From the NCBI GenBank assembly GCA_028689675.1, contig JAQVCS010000011.1, positions 26,411 to 90,410 of the forward strand: DNA of 64,000 nucleotides. The letters are read 5' to 3'. The DNA is from Desulfovibrionaceae bacterium. GTDB lineage: Bacteria; Desulfobacterota; Desulfovibrionia; Desulfovibrionales; Desulfovibrionaceae. This document shows positions 1-8,634 of the stretch, in pieces (position 1 is the stretch's first letter; the number at the start of each line of letters is the position of its first letter). The translations under genes and the position numbers were made by a program. The notes below the pieces were generated by a model, which was not told where the DNA came from, did not search any database, and saw only the letters and a list, made by a program, of their open reading frames with translations.

Positions 1-387
1 CTGAGGCAGCAGTGTGTCGTGCCAATGCCCCTGCGCCAGAGTAAGCAAGGTGCTGACACGGCGGCGAATTTCTGCCAGCTGGCGCGAAGGGGCAAGCTGG
101 TCTGGCGCGGTATTGGCTATGCCATTGCGGTATTGGCGGTAAATATTGGCCACCCGCACCATAAAAAATTCATCAAGATTGGTATAAAAAATGGCAAGAA
201 ACTTGACTTGCTCAAGCAGGGGTTGGCTGCTTTCCATGGCAGTTTCCAGCACTTTTGCATTGAATTCTAACCAATTTAATTCTCGGTTCAGGTATAATTC
301 TGGGTCGTCAACATCGCGTATGCTTTCGCACAGGCAGCAGGAAGCTGTTGCCCTTTCTGTTTCTGAATGTGCCTGTTCTTTGCTCAT
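1..387 (-). CDS. ppk: Polyphosphate kinase, N-terminal part (cut by window edge)
   Basis: The first 129 codons are present and the gene continues past base 1. The motif ELYLNRELNWLEFNAKVLE followed by QVKFLAIFYTNLDEFFMVRV is the signature N-terminal domain of PPK1, which makes polyphosphate from ATP by autophosphorylation on histidine. The catalytic histidines lie outside the window. The start is placed at the ATG ending at 387; its ribosome binding site is weak. A short Cys-containing tail (about 25 residues) precedes the conserved domain. A Ppx/GppA-like HD protein lies 0.85 kb away on the other strand, which may be a functional link to polyphosphate metabolism, but they are not co-transcribed. 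Family assignment is secure. Confidence 0.93.
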   Translation of the reverse strand, partial: MSKEQAHSETERATASCCLCESIRDVDDPELYLNRELNWLEFNAKVLETAMESSQPLLEQVKFLAIFYTNLDEFFMVRVANIYRQYRNGIANTAPDQLAPSRQLAEIRRRVSTLLTLAQGHWHDTLLPQ

Positions 388-926
388 GGGTGCTCGCTTT
401 TTCGCCTTGGTTTGTGGGCTGTAGGCTGTGCCGCAAAAAAGGTGAACCAGCGCGGCAAAGCTATAATGGGTGGCTGTACTTTCTGCCTGTGATGTTTCGG
501 TAGTGTTCCTTTTGGGTGACAAGAGTATGCCAAGTATGTGCAGGGCATACCTGCTTTGGCCTGCTTGTGCATGAATGATACAATACTAGCCCATGGGCGG
601 GAATGCAAGCCCACGCCCTTGTCCTGCACGGGCTGGAACACGGACACAAGCGGCACTGTGCAGAAAAAAAACAAACTTGTACGCGCGCAGAGCACAAATT
701 CAGCAAAAAAGAATAGCACGCCTGCCCCGAAGGCTTTGCCCCCGCGGCAGAGAGCAAATACTGCTGTACCAATACGCACTCGCCCTTGTGTGCGGCAGGG
801 CGTTAATGCCGCCCATATTGCCCTGATAGTTTCTGCACAGCGCAGCCCTTTGCGCGGTTGGAAGCGAAGCAGGGTAAGAATGGGAGGCAGAGGGATAAGG
901 AAAAAAACTTTTTTTGAAATTTTTTG
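388..926. other. Gene-free region between ppk and tRNA-Glu
   Basis: About 540 bases separate the divergent ppk start and the tRNA-Glu promoter. Open frames here run through both strands with Cys/Arg-rich, biased composition and no ribosome binding sites, so I do not call a gene. The ppk promoter should lie at its left end, but I see no convincing sigma-70 hexamers. Confidence 0.5.
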
Positions 927-955
927 TTGACAGTAGAAGCGTTTTCCCCTAGAAG
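927..955 (+). promoter_or_regulatory. Sigma-70 promoter of tRNA-Glu
   Basis: TTGACA (927-932), a 17-base spacer and TAGAAG (950-955), followed by a GC-rich stretch typical of stable-RNA discriminators. The predicted start near 962 is about 30 bases upstream of the mature tRNA. Confidence 0.75.
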
Positions 956-992
956 TTTTTTGCGCGCTGACGAAGCGCACACAACGTCGAAC

Positions 993-1068
993 GTCCCCAT
1001 CGTCTAGTGGCCTAGGACAACGCCCTTTCACGGCGTCGACGGCGGTTCAAACCCGCCTGGGGACGCCA
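993..1068 (+). tRNA. tRNA-Glu (anticodon UUC)
   Basis: A full cloverleaf: acceptor GTCCCCA/TGGGGAC, anticodon loop CTTTCAC with TTC, T-loop GGTTCAAACCC, and an encoded 3' CCA. Length is 76 nt. It is followed 10 bases later by an intrinsic terminator. Confidence 0.97.
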
Positions 1069-1077
1069 CGCTTATTC

Positions 1078-1112
1078 AGAGGTTATACCGCTATGGTATG
1101 ACCTCTTTTTTT
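1078..1112 (+). terminator. Intrinsic terminator after tRNA-Glu
   Basis: AGAGGTTATACC pairs with GGTATGACCTCT (one G-T pair) around a 5-base loop and is followed by a run of T. Confidence 0.85.
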
Positions 1113-1173
1113 ATGCCACACGCATTTTGCTGTGGCTTTTTTTGTGCTCGTACCTGCTTTTGTGCTGTTTGCC

Positions 1174-1201
1174 TTGACAATAGAGCGTTGTGCTCTATCT
1201 T
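1174..1201 (+). promoter_or_regulatory. Promoter of the HD-domain gene with an embedded inverted repeat
   Basis: TTGACA (1174-1179) and TATCTT (1196-1201) are 16 bases apart. The spacer and the start of the -10 contain the inverted repeat TAGAGC-GTTGT-GCTCTA (1181-1197), a typical repressor position. This is read from sequence; no regulator is known. Confidence 0.55.
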
Positions 1202-1237
1202 AAAACGATACTGTTTATCAATAAGGGGAAAGGCATC

Positions 1238-1978
1238 ATGGTCGCATGCAAGCATTGGAAAAATGGTCATTGTAAAGATTGTAGGAAAAATTGCCCCATT
1301 AAAAAGAAATTGGGGCAGATGGCAGCAAAAAAAGCCGCACAAAAACAGAAGGTGCATAAAGCAGCACACAAGACAGTAGGCAAGGTGACACTGGCAATGC
1401 AGCCCGCATTCCCCCTTGTGCATGACGAGCTGCAAAAACATCTTGTGCATGGCAGGCGCGTGCAGGCATGGGCTTTACACTTATTTGCAGCTTTGCGCGC
1501 GGTGCATGGCCTAGCCGCCCCGTGGGAAGAAATTTTGGGCTTGGCTGCCTATTTGCACGATATTGGCTGGGTGCGGGGGCAAAAAAAGCATCACAAGCAC
1601 AGCCAAAGCATGATCCTTGACAATGCCGTGCTGCCCCTTGCTTCAGAAATTCGCCCCTTGGTTGCCCTTGTGGCACGCTACCACCGTAAGGCCAAGCCTT
1701 CACTCAAGCATAAGGCTTTTGCCGCCCTTGGCTCAGCAGAGCGCAATGCTGTTTGTGTTTTGGCAAGCCTGCTGCGTATTGCTGATGCCTTGGAATATTC
1801 ACACAATGCCGCCCTTGCTGGCATAACAGCCTGCGTGCAGGGGCAATGCCTTGCGATTACGGCAGAATATACGAAAGATGCCAGTGCAGAAGTGGCGCGT
1901 GTGCACAAAAAGAGCACGCTGTTTACTGCTTTATTGGGCATGTCTGTACAGGTGCATTGCGCCCCCAGAGCGTGCTAA
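1238..1978 (+). CDS. Cys-rich HD-domain protein, Ppx/GppA C-terminal-like
   Basis: A 246-residue protein starting at the ATG preceded by AGGGGAAAGG. The N-terminus carries the cluster CKHWKNGHCKDCRKNC, four cysteines plus His that could bind Zn or Fe-S, then a Lys/Gln-rich linker. The rest is an HD phosphohydrolase-like domain: AYLHDIGWVRGQKKHHKHS (residues about 105-123) and RYHRKAKPS match the C-terminal domain of exopolyphosphatase/guanosine pentaphosphatase. The N-terminal ASKHA phosphatase domain of Ppx is absent, so it is not a complete Ppx. It may act on nucleotides or polyphosphate; the nearby ppk supports but does not prove this. Function is inferred from fold only. Confidence 0.7.
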   Translation: MVACKHWKNGHCKDCRKNCPIKKKLGQMAAKKAAQKQKVHKAAHKTVGKVTLAMQPAFPLVHDELQKHLVHGRRVQAWALHLFAALRAVHGLAAPWEEILGLAAYLHDIGWVRGQKKHHKHSQSMILDNAVLPLASEIRPLVALVARYHRKAKPSLKHKAFAALGSAERNAVCVLASLLRIADALEYSHNAALAGITACVQGQCLAITAEYTKDASAEVARVHKKSTLFTALLGMSVQVHCAPRAC

Positions 1979-2110
1979 TACGACGTTTTTTGCCCGCTGG
2001 CAGTGTTACATTTAGCTTTTATTCAAGCTTTCTATACGACACTGCCTGCATGCAGGCCTCATCTTCCTTGCCAATAAACACAATACCTGTAGTGTTAGCA
2101 CCCTTAGATC
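1970..2110. repeat. Dispersed ~140-bp repeat, copy A
   Basis: It matches 38935-39076 over its whole length at roughly 70 percent identity, including TTTTGCCCGCTGGCAG, CTTTTATT, CACTGCCT, TCTTCCTTGCCA and CTGTAGTGTT in the same order. It starts inside the last codons of the HD gene. Read on the minus strand, part of it translates as NTTGIVFIGKEDEACMQAV followed by a stop, and the other copy gives a similar peptide, so both may be remnants of one gene tail. Confidence 0.6.
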
Positions 2111-2130
2111 ACTATTCTTAACAAGTAAAA

Positions 2131-2164
2131 AGCGCTGGAAAGCATTGCTGCCCAGCGTTTTTTT
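2131..2164 (+). terminator. Intrinsic terminator after the HD gene
   Basis: CGCTGG (2133-2138) pairs with CCAGCG (2152-2157), followed by eight T. Confidence 0.65.
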
Positions 2165-2556
2165 GTGGCCTGTACTTCCAGTCATAGCCGCGGCAGAACA
2201 CTTGTTTCAGCAGCGCGGCTGGGCAGTTTTTTAGCCACAGCTGCGGCAGAAAGCGTGTTTTAATCTGGCCTTTGGCCTGTTTTATCAGCACAGAGCAAAC
2301 CTGCCCCCATAGCACGAGGCTATGAATTTCTTGGCAAAAAAGTAATTTTTAAACATACTGAAAAGCGGCAATGGAGCATTATGCTATGCTTATTTTGCAG
2401 TATTCCCTCATTTTTATAAAAAAATGCTGCGGAATTATTCTTTATTTTTTTACAAAAATGTTTTAATAGGCAAAGGGCATTACCATATAGGATGGGAATG
2501 CCATTGTTTATTATGACTTGGTGCAGCGCTGTGCCAACGTTTTTCAGGGGGATGTC
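2165..2556. other. Gene-free region upstream of the symporter
   Basis: About 390 bases. It contains two imperfect direct copies of AGC(C/T)GCGGCAGAA (near 2187 and 2240) of unknown meaning, then becomes AT-rich, as expected for the symporter promoter. No open frame here has a ribosome binding site or recognisable product. Confidence 0.4.
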
Positions 2557-3930
2557 ATGGAATATCTTACACAACTAGTATCGAGCATAAATGGGGTGCT
2601 GTGGGGCGTGTACTGCCTCATCCCTTTGCTGGTGGGTGCTGGCATTTACTTCACCTTTAAGCTCAATTTTGTGCAGCTGCGCCGTTTTGGGCGCGCGGTA
2701 AAGTATACCTTTCGCGGTATTTCTTTTTCGGGGGAAAAGGCTGGCAAAGATGGTATGTCTTCATTCCAGTCTCTAGCCACGGCTATTGCCGCGCAGGTGG
2801 GCACAGGCAACCTTGCTGGTGCTGCCACGGCCATTGCCATGGGTGGGCCTGGGGCTATCTTTTGGATGTGGATAGCGGCCTTTTTTGGCATGGCAACCAT
2901 TTTTGTGGAAGCTGTACTGGCGCAAATTTATAAAAGCACCGATGACACAGGGGCTGTCATTGGCGGCCCTGCCTATTATATTTCCAAAGGGCTTGGCAGT
3001 AAGGCTTTAGCTGGTTTTTTTGCCGTTGCTATCATTATTGCCTTGGGCTTTATTGGCAATATGGTGCAGGCTAACTCCATTGCCGATGCTTTTTCAAACA
3101 CCTTGGGTGTCCCCCCCCTTGTGGTGGGTAGCTGTGTGGCGGCCTTTGTTGCTATTGTGTTTCTTGGTGGTGTAAGGCGCATTGCTTCAACCACAGAAAA
3201 GCTCGTGCCGCTTATGGCCTTGCTCTATTTGGCTGGCGGCTTCTATGTGCTGCTGACGCACCTTGATATGATTTTGCCTGCCTTTAAGATGATTTTTGTG
3301 GGCGCTTTTGACCCTGCTGCCGCTACAGGCGGTGTTATTGGTGCAGGCATTAAAGAAGCCATGCGCTATGGTGTGGCTCGTGGTTTGTTTTCTAATGAAG
3401 CAGGCATGGGTTCTACGCCGCATGCCCATGCCATTGCCAAGGTAAAGCACCCCGCCCAGCAGGGCTTTGTGGCTATTATGGGCGTGTTTGTTGATACCTT
3501 TATCGTTTTAAACATGACAGCCTTTGTTATTTTTGTAACTGGCGCAATTGGCACAGACCCGAATGCTGTGCCAACAGGCATTGCCCTGACACAAAAGGCC
3601 TTTATGCTTGGCCTTGGTGAGCATGGGTCTATGTTTGTGGCTGTGTGCCTGCTCTTTTTTGCCTTTTCCACTATTATTAGCTGGTGCTTTTTTGCCGAGC
3701 AGAATGTGAAATATTTGCTTGGCTCTAAAGCGGTGCGCTATTATCGCATTATAGTCATACACTTTGTAGTGCTGGGCTCTGTGCTCAAGGTCAACTTGGT
3801 GTGGGAGCTGGCCGACTTGTTTAATGGCCTGATGGTGCTGCCCAACCTGATAGCGCTGGTGGCTTTGTGCAAGATGGTTAGTTTGGCTCTCAAGGAATAT
3901 GACGAGCAGATTTATTTTAAGCAAAAGTAA
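2557..3930 (+). CDS. Alanine/glycine:cation symporter (AGCS family)
   Basis: A 457-residue polytopic inner-membrane protein starting at the ATG preceded by AGGGGGA. The family signature is clear: SFQSLATAIAAQVGTGNLAG near residues 68-87, GPGAIFWMWIAAFFGMATIF, RGLFSNEAGMGSTPHAHA near residue 280 and SWCFFAEQNVKYL in the C-terminal half. AGCS carriers import alanine or glycine with Na+ or H+. Length is normal for the family. It is a single-gene unit ending at a strong hairpin. The exact amino acid cannot be told from sequence. Confidence 0.92.
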   Translation: MEYLTQLVSSINGVLWGVYCLIPLLVGAGIYFTFKLNFVQLRRFGRAVKYTFRGISFSGEKAGKDGMSSFQSLATAIAAQVGTGNLAGAATAIAMGGPGAIFWMWIAAFFGMATIFVEAVLAQIYKSTDDTGAVIGGPAYYISKGLGSKALAGFFAVAIIIALGFIGNMVQANSIADAFSNTLGVPPLVVGSCVAAFVAIVFLGGVRRIASTTEKLVPLMALLYLAGGFYVLLTHLDMILPAFKMIFVGAFDPAAATGGVIGAGIKEAMRYGVARGLFSNEAGMGSTPHAHAIAKVKHPAQQGFVAIMGVFVDTFIVLNMTAFVIFVTGAIGTDPNAVPTGIALTQKAFMLGLGEHGSMFVAVCLLFFAFSTIISWCFFAEQNVKYLLGSKAVRYYRIIVIHFVVLGSVLKVNLVWELADLFNGLMVLPNLIALVALCKMVSLALKEYDEQIYFKQK

Positions 3931-3954
3931 AGTAAGCCAGCATACTAGTACAAT

Positions 3955-3996
3955 AATGAAAGGCGAAACCCCAGCAATGAGGTTTCGCCTTTCATT
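3955..3996. terminator. Bidirectional terminator hairpin
   Basis: A perfect 16-bp inverted repeat, AATGAAAGGCGAAACC and its complement, around a 10-base loop. It lies between the convergent symporter and prfC genes. T-rich sequence is limited on both sides. Confidence 0.7.
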
Positions 3997-4129
3997 ATAC
4001 TTAACAGCCTGCACAGTTACGCTTTTTGCCCCGCGGCTTTAGCAGAGTAAATACTGTACGCTGTACTATTTTGTTATATGGTTTGGCTCGTAAAGGCTTT
4101 GCGTAACCTGTGTGCACCGCACAGCAGCC

Positions 4130-5740
4130 TTATTCTGTTGTATCGGCATTTTGTGCTTCACGGGTAGCGCGAAATTCGATATCTGGCCAATCTTCTTTCA
4201 GGCATTTCAGCTGCCAGTCATCGCGCGCTAAAAAGGTGAGGTAACCCTTGGCATCGTGGGTAAGGCTGGCAAGATTGTCTTGCTCGAAGGCGCGCAATTT
4301 ATTTCTGTCTTTGCAATCTACCCAGCGGGCAGTTTCATAAGGTACGGGCATGTAGCTGGCATCCACGCCATATTCTTCGCGCAGACGCGCCACAATAACT
4401 TCAAATTGCAGCACACCCACAGCGCCCAAAATCAAGTCATTGCCCAGCAGGGGAATAAATAATTGGGCAGCGCCTTCATCCACCAATTGTTCCAGCCCCT
4501 TGCGCAGCTGCTTTGATTTGAGCGGTGTTTTAAGCAGTACCCTGCGGAAATGCTCGGGGGCAAAATTGGGTATGCCTGTAAAGGTGAGCTGCTCTTTGTC
4601 GGTAAAGGTATCGCCTATGCGTATGGTGCCGTGGTTGCGAATGCCAATAATATCGCCCGGCCATGCCTCTTCTACAGAAGTACGCGATTGCGCTAAAAAC
4701 ATAATGGGGTTGGCAATAACCACTTCTTTGCCTACACGCAGGTGGTGCAGCTTCATGCCTTTTTCAAACTTGCCTGAGCAAATGCGCAAAAAAGCAATGC
4801 GGTCGCGGTGGGCTGGGTCCATATTGGCCTGTACCTTGAACACAAAGCCAGAAAAAGAAGGTTCGTCTGGCTGCACTATGCGCGTGGCTGTGGGGCGCGG
4901 CTGCGGGGCGGGGGCTAATTCGCAAAAGCCGTCCAATAATTCCCGCACGCCAAAGTTATATACAGCACTGCCAAAGAAAACAGGGGTTTGTGAACCTATG
5001 CGGTAATCATTCATCACAAATTCATTGCCCGCGCCCAAGAGCTCTAAGTCTTCACGCAATTGCTGTGCCTGCTCACCCAGCAGGGCATCAAGCTGCGGGT
5101 CATTGATGTTGGCAATGGCAATGGGCTCGGCAGGCACGCTGTGCTTGTCGCCGCTAAACAGGCATAATTCTTTGCGGGCAAGGTGATAAATGCCCTTAAA
5201 GTCTGAGCCCATGCCCACAGGCCATGTAAGCGGGGTGCATTCAATTTGCAGCAGGTCTTCAATTTCTGCCATCAGGTCAAAAGGATTTTTGCCGTCCCTG
5301 TCCATTTTGTTGATAAAGGTCATGATAGGCGTGTTGCGCATGCGGCACACTTCCATGAGCTTGCGGGTTTGCATTTCCACACCCTTGGCGCAGTCTATGA
5401 CCATCACGGCACTGTCAACGGCCGTAAGCACGCGATAGGTATCTTCTGAAAAATCTTGGTGGCCGGGGGTGTCGAGCAGGTTGATTTGATGCTCGTGATA
5501 ATCAAACTGCAAGACCGAAGAGGTAACAGAAATGCCGCGATCCCGCTCAATAGACATCCAGTCACTGGTGGCATAGCGCCCCGACTTGCGCGCTTTAACC
5601 GAGCCTGCCATTTGAATAGCGCCGCCAAAAAGCAGCAGCTTTTCTGTCAGGGTGGTTTTGCCCGCATCTGGGTGGCTGATAATGCCAAAAGTGCGGCGTT
5701 TGGCTATTTCTTTACGCGCAGTGGTGCTAATCTCGCTCAT
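4130..5740 (-). CDS. prfC: Peptide chain release factor 3
   Basis: A 536-residue translational GTPase that recycles RF1/RF2 from the ribosome after termination. The G1 motif SHPDAGKTT is at residues 22-30, followed by [12 protein letters not shown] (switch I), DTPGHQDF (G3) and NKMDRDG (G4), with the RF3-type C-terminal domains behind. Length is typical (about 530). The start ATG is preceded by GGAG. It stands alone, convergent with the symporter gene. Nothing unusual. Confidence 0.96.
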   Translation of the reverse strand: MSEISTTARKEIAKRRTFGIISHPDAGKTTLTEKLLLFGGAIQMAGSVKARKSGRYATSDWMSIERDRGISVTSSVLQFDYHEHQINLLDTPGHQDFSEDTYRVLTAVDSAVMVIDCAKGVEMQTRKLMEVCRMRNTPIMTFINKMDRDGKNPFDLMAEIEDLLQIECTPLTWPVGMGSDFKGIYHLARKELCLFSGDKHSVPAEPIAIANINDPQLDALLGEQAQQLREDLELLGAGNEFVMNDYRIGSQTPVFFGSAVYNFGVRELLDGFCELAPAPQPRPTATRIVQPDEPSFSGFVFKVQANMDPAHRDRIAFLRICSGKFEKGMKLHHLRVGKEVVIANPIMFLAQSRTSVEEAWPGDIIGIRNHGTIRIGDTFTDKEQLTFTGIPNFAPEHFRRVLLKTPLKSKQLRKGLEQLVDEGAAQLFIPLLGNDLILGAVGVLQFEVIVARLREEYGVDASYMPVPYETARWVDCKDRNKLRAFEQDNLASLTHDAKGYLTFLARDDWQLKCLKEDWPDIEFRATREAQNADTTE

Positions 5741-5848
5741 GCTTTACTCCGTCTCGATCGCAATTTGAAAGGCGGTAAGCCTAGCATGAGCGGCGTACGA
5801 TTGCAAGAAAGCAGCGTGCACAAGCAAGGCTTGTTTTTTGCTTGTGGT

Positions 5849-6577
5849 TTAATGTTCGTGTTCGGTATTGCCCAAAGGGTGGACGTGGCGGTGTGTGTGC
5901 ACCTGCCAAGGCAGGGCAGGCACCAGCTTTTTTTCACTGATGGTGATAAAATCGGTGCAGGTTTGCTCTAAAAATTCCCAATTATGGGCAATAATAATGC
6001 GGGCTGTGGGCAATTGCTGCAAAATATGCACAAGGCGGTGGCGTGCCTCTGGGTCTAGCCCTGTGGTAGGCTCATCAAGCAGCAGCACATCGGGGCGCAT
6101 GGCCAGCACCGAGGCCAGCGAAACCAGCCTTTGTTCCCCGCCCGAAAGGCGATGGGTGAGGCGGTCTTCAAAGCCTTCTAGCCCCACTTGGCACAGGGTT
6201 TGGCAGGCACGCTCGCGCGCCTGAGCGGCTGTCATGCCTAGGTTTAATGGGCCAAAGCTGACATCTTCCAGCACGGTAGGGCAAAACAATTGGTCTTCGG
6301 CATGCTGCATAACCAAGCCCACATGGCGGCGCAGCAGGCGGAACTCTTGCGCGCTGCCTATGCTTTTACCATGCAGGAAAATTTTACCCGCTCTGGCTTT
6401 GGCAAGGCCAGTAATAAGGCGAAAAAGCGTTGTTTTGCCACTGCCATTGGCGCCATACAGCCCCACATGCTGGCCAGCATGCAGGCAAAAGCTGGCTTCT
6501 TCCAGCACGCTGCTGTTGGGGCTATAGCCATAGGCAAGGCTGCGTAGTTCAAGAAGAGGAGGGTTTGGCTCAGACAC
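5849..6577 (-). CDS. nikO: Nickel/cobalt ECF transporter ATPase
   Basis: A 242-residue ABC ATPase of the CbiO/NikO type. Walker A GANGSGKTTLFRLI is at residues 39-52, the signature LSGGEQRLVSLASVLA follows, and Walker B is VLLLDEPTTGLD. The C-terminus is His-rich (VHTHRHVHP, then TEHEH), which may buffer metal. The start overlaps the end of the permease gene by 8 bases, so translation is coupled. It is the last gene of a five-gene minus-strand operon (nikK-nikM-nikL-nikQ-nikO). Nickel is favoured over cobalt by the NikK and NikL partners. Confidence 0.9.
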   Translation of the reverse strand: MSEPNPPLLELRSLAYGYSPNSSVLEEASFCLHAGQHVGLYGANGSGKTTLFRLITGLAKARAGKIFLHGKSIGSAQEFRLLRRHVGLVMQHAEDQLFCPTVLEDVSFGPLNLGMTAAQARERACQTLCQVGLEGFEDRLTHRLSGGEQRLVSLASVLAMRPDVLLLDEPTTGLDPEARHRLVHILQQLPTARIIIAHNWEFLEQTCTDFITISEKKLVPALPWQVHTHRHVHPLGNTEHEH

Positions 6578-7340
6578 AAAAAATCTCCCAATAATCCACT
6601 GCCATAATCAGCACACAGGTGGTCAAGGCAGTGCAGCAAAAAAGAGCATCACGCGGGGCGGCCTGAAAGGTGCTTACCGAAGTAAAGCGCCCGTTAAAAC
6701 CGCGCAAAAGCATGGCTTCATACACGCGGTGGGCACGTTCATAGCTGCGCACCAGCACCATGCCTAAAATGTAGCCAGCCACGCGATAGGTGTGCAGGTT
6801 GTTGCGCGGGCTAAAGCCACGCAAGCGGGCAGCATTGTGCAGCCTTTGCCACTCTTCACCAATAACATGCACATAGCGATAGGTAAACAGAAAGAGAAAA
6901 ACCAACTTATTGGGCACAGCAAGCTGCGCCATGGCGTGCCCTAGCGTGGGGGTGGGCATGGTGGCCACCAGAGCCAAAAAAAGCAAAACAAGAGCATTGG
7001 ATTTGACCGTAACCAGCAGGCACAAATCTAGCCCCTGCTGGGTAAGCACAAAAAAGCCATACGAAGCCAACACAGGCGTGTTGCCCTGCTGGCTTAAAGG
7101 CACGGTAAGCCACAAAAAAAGAATAAAAATATTCACCACAGCCATGCGCCGCAACAAAGGGCGTAGCGGCGGCCTGCTCAGGCATACAAGCACAAGTGCC
7201 GCGCCCAGCGCCAGCAAGGCCGCGGGCAGGCTGTGCACTATGCTACACACAATAGAGCAGGCCACGGCCACGCCAAGGCGAATACGCGGGTCTAGGCTGT
7301 GTATAAGCGACGTACCCGCCGCAAAGGGTTCATCAAACAC
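6570..7340 (-). CDS. nikQ: Nickel/cobalt ECF transporter transmembrane subunit
   Basis: A 256-residue CbiQ/NikQ (T-component) protein of the inner membrane. Several hydrophobic segments are followed by the cytoplasmic coupling motifs RLRGF (in HNAARLRGFSPRNN) and MLLRGFNGRF, which contact the ATPase. It overlaps both neighbours by 8 bases, as in tightly coupled ECF operons. Length and motif positions are normal. Confidence 0.9.
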   Translation of the reverse strand: MFDEPFAAGTSLIHSLDPRIRLGVAVACSIVCSIVHSLPAALLALGAALVLVCLSRPPLRPLLRRMAVVNIFILFLWLTVPLSQQGNTPVLASYGFFVLTQQGLDLCLLVTVKSNALVLLFLALVATMPTPTLGHAMAQLAVPNKLVFLFLFTYRYVHVIGEEWQRLHNAARLRGFSPRNNLHTYRVAGYILGMVLVRSYERAHRVYEAMLLRGFNGRFTSVSTFQAAPRDALFCCTALTTCVLIMAVDYWEIFCV

Positions 7341-7956
7341 GCCGCCGCCTTATCAGGCTGACAATGCCAGCCAGCGCAAATAGAGCAGCAATGCCCAGCG
7401 CAATTTCCTTTATGCCAGGGTCTGCGGCTGCGGCCTCGGCCTCGGCACGGGTGCGGGCATGGGCGGCTTGGGCTGGCTGTGTGTTTTCTGCTGCCTTGGG
7501 CGCTGGCGCAGCGTGGGCAGCGGCGCTTTGGTCTGTGCTTGTACTGGCGCCAGCTTGGGGGGCTGGTTGGGCAGTAGTTTTTTGTTCTGCGCCTGCCTTG
7601 CCTTCAGGCTGGGCAGCGGCAAGCTCTGCGGCTTCTATTGTCCAGTCATTCTGGTGGCCTTCACCCGCTTTGATAATCAGGCGCAGGCCATGCCCTGCGG
7701 CACGAGCCTGCTCTGGCACGGGAAAGGAAAACAAGCCCTGCTCGTCTGTTGTGCCGCGCGTTACTTCCGCTTCTGTTGCGGCATCATACACAAGCACAGT
7801 GCCCGAACGCACGGGCGAGGTTTTAGAAAAGCGGCATTCTACATTGACCACATTGTTTTCAACCCAAGCAAAAATATTCACCCTGTGTGCCCATGCTTCT
7901 TGTGCTGCGCACAAAAGGAAGAGCATACACAGGGCAGGCATAGCGTTTAGGCGCAT
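7333..7956 (-). CDS. nikL: NikL-like accessory protein of nickel ECF transporter
   Basis: A 207-residue protein with an N-terminal signal peptide ending near AQEAWA, then HRVNIFAWVENNVVNVECRF, the typical start of NikL/CbiL-like periplasmic domains in which an exposed His follows the cleavage site. A low-complexity Ala/Pro/Gln linker (residues about 105-175) leads to one C-terminal transmembrane helix and an RRRR anchor. It overlaps nikM by 10 bases and nikQ by 8. The linker is compositionally biased and likely disordered. NikL supports nickel uptake with NikM in this transporter class; the assignment rests on context and the N-terminal motif. Confidence 0.8.
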   Translation of the reverse strand: MRLNAMPALCMLFLLCAAQEAWAHRVNIFAWVENNVVNVECRFSKTSPVRSGTVLVYDAATEAEVTRGTTDEQGLFSFPVPEQARAAGHGLRLIIKAGEGHQNDWTIEAAELAAAQPEGKAGAEQKTTAQPAPQAGASTSTDQSAAAHAAPAPKAAENTQPAQAAHARTRAEAEAAAADPGIKEIALGIAALFALAGIVSLIRRRRV

Positions 7957-8567
7957 TCTCTTCCCCCCAGAGCATTGTGTAATAATTCTGGCTGCACCTT
8001 GGCAAGAAAGCCCACGGTAAGCAGCGTAATGCCCCCTTCCACCACCATAACAGGCACATGTGCCAGCAACAGCATTTGGGCAGCCTGCACAAAGCCTTCA
8101 TCGGTCAATGCCAGCGCAAGGGCAGTGCACAGCCCCGCACCCGCCACCGACAAAGCCCCGCATAAAAAAGCCCCCAGCATGCGCGCCTTGCCACCACGGG
8201 CAATAAGGGGGCGGCAGAGCAGGGCGGCAAGCACGGCGGGCAAGGCCATATTCACCGTATTCACCCCCAGCACGGTAAGCCCGCCAAACTGGAAGAGCAC
8301 AGCCTGCAAGAGCAGGGCAACAAAAATGGAAGGAAAGGCCGCCCAGCCCAGCAAAAGCCCCAGCAGGCCATTAACAATAAGATGGGCATTGGCTGGGCCT
8401 ATGGGCACATGAATGAGCGAGCCGACAAAAAATGCGGCTGAAAGAATGGCAACAGTCATGAGCTTGTCATAATCCAGCTTGCGCAAACCCAAGCCCAGCC
8501 CCACACAGGCCAATGCCGCACCGCCATAGAGCACGGCTGGCGAAAGCACCCCTTCAGAAATATGCAT
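7947..8567 (-). CDS. nikM: Nickel/cobalt ECF transporter substrate-binding (S) component
   Basis: A 206-residue NikM/CbiM integral membrane protein. The N-terminus MHISEGVLSP places His at position 2 for the amino-terminal Ni/Co-binding site, which is diagnostic. Further family motifs include IHVPIGPANAHLIVNGLLG and ALLLQAVLFQFGGLTVLGVN. It needs NikQ and NikO for transport. The gene follows nikK after 67 bases that contain a hairpin. Confidence 0.93.
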   Translation of the reverse strand: MHISEGVLSPAVLYGGAALACVGLGLGLRKLDYDKLMTVAILSAAFFVGSLIHVPIGPANAHLIVNGLLGLLLGWAAFPSIFVALLLQAVLFQFGGLTVLGVNTVNMALPAVLAALLCRPLIARGGKARMLGAFLCGALSVAGAGLCTALALALTDEGFVQAAQMLLLAHVPVMVVEGGITLLTVGFLAKVQPELLHNALGGRECA

Positions 8568-8584
8568 GGTAACCTTCTTTTATT

Positions 8585-8625
8585 GCAGCACCCTTTCTCA
8601 TGTAGCATGAGGGTGCGGGTGCTGC
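8585..8625 (-). promoter_or_regulatory. Intercistronic hairpin between nikK and nikM
   Basis: GCAGCACCC pairs with GGGTGCTGC, and inside it CTCATG pairs with CATGAG around a 3-base loop. No T-run follows on either strand, so RNA processing or stabilisation is more likely than termination. It could set a different expression level for nikK than for the membrane genes. Confidence 0.5.
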
Positions 8626-8634
8626 AAAGGGAAT

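Noticed and set aside
384..1031. Long minus-strand frame overlapping tRNA-Glu and its promoter
   Set aside because: It runs through the tRNA, has Cys/Arg-rich composition and no ribosome binding site or homology.
4130..5740. prfC as elongation factor G or another translational GTPase
   Set aside because: Switch I sequence, length and C-terminal region fit RF3.
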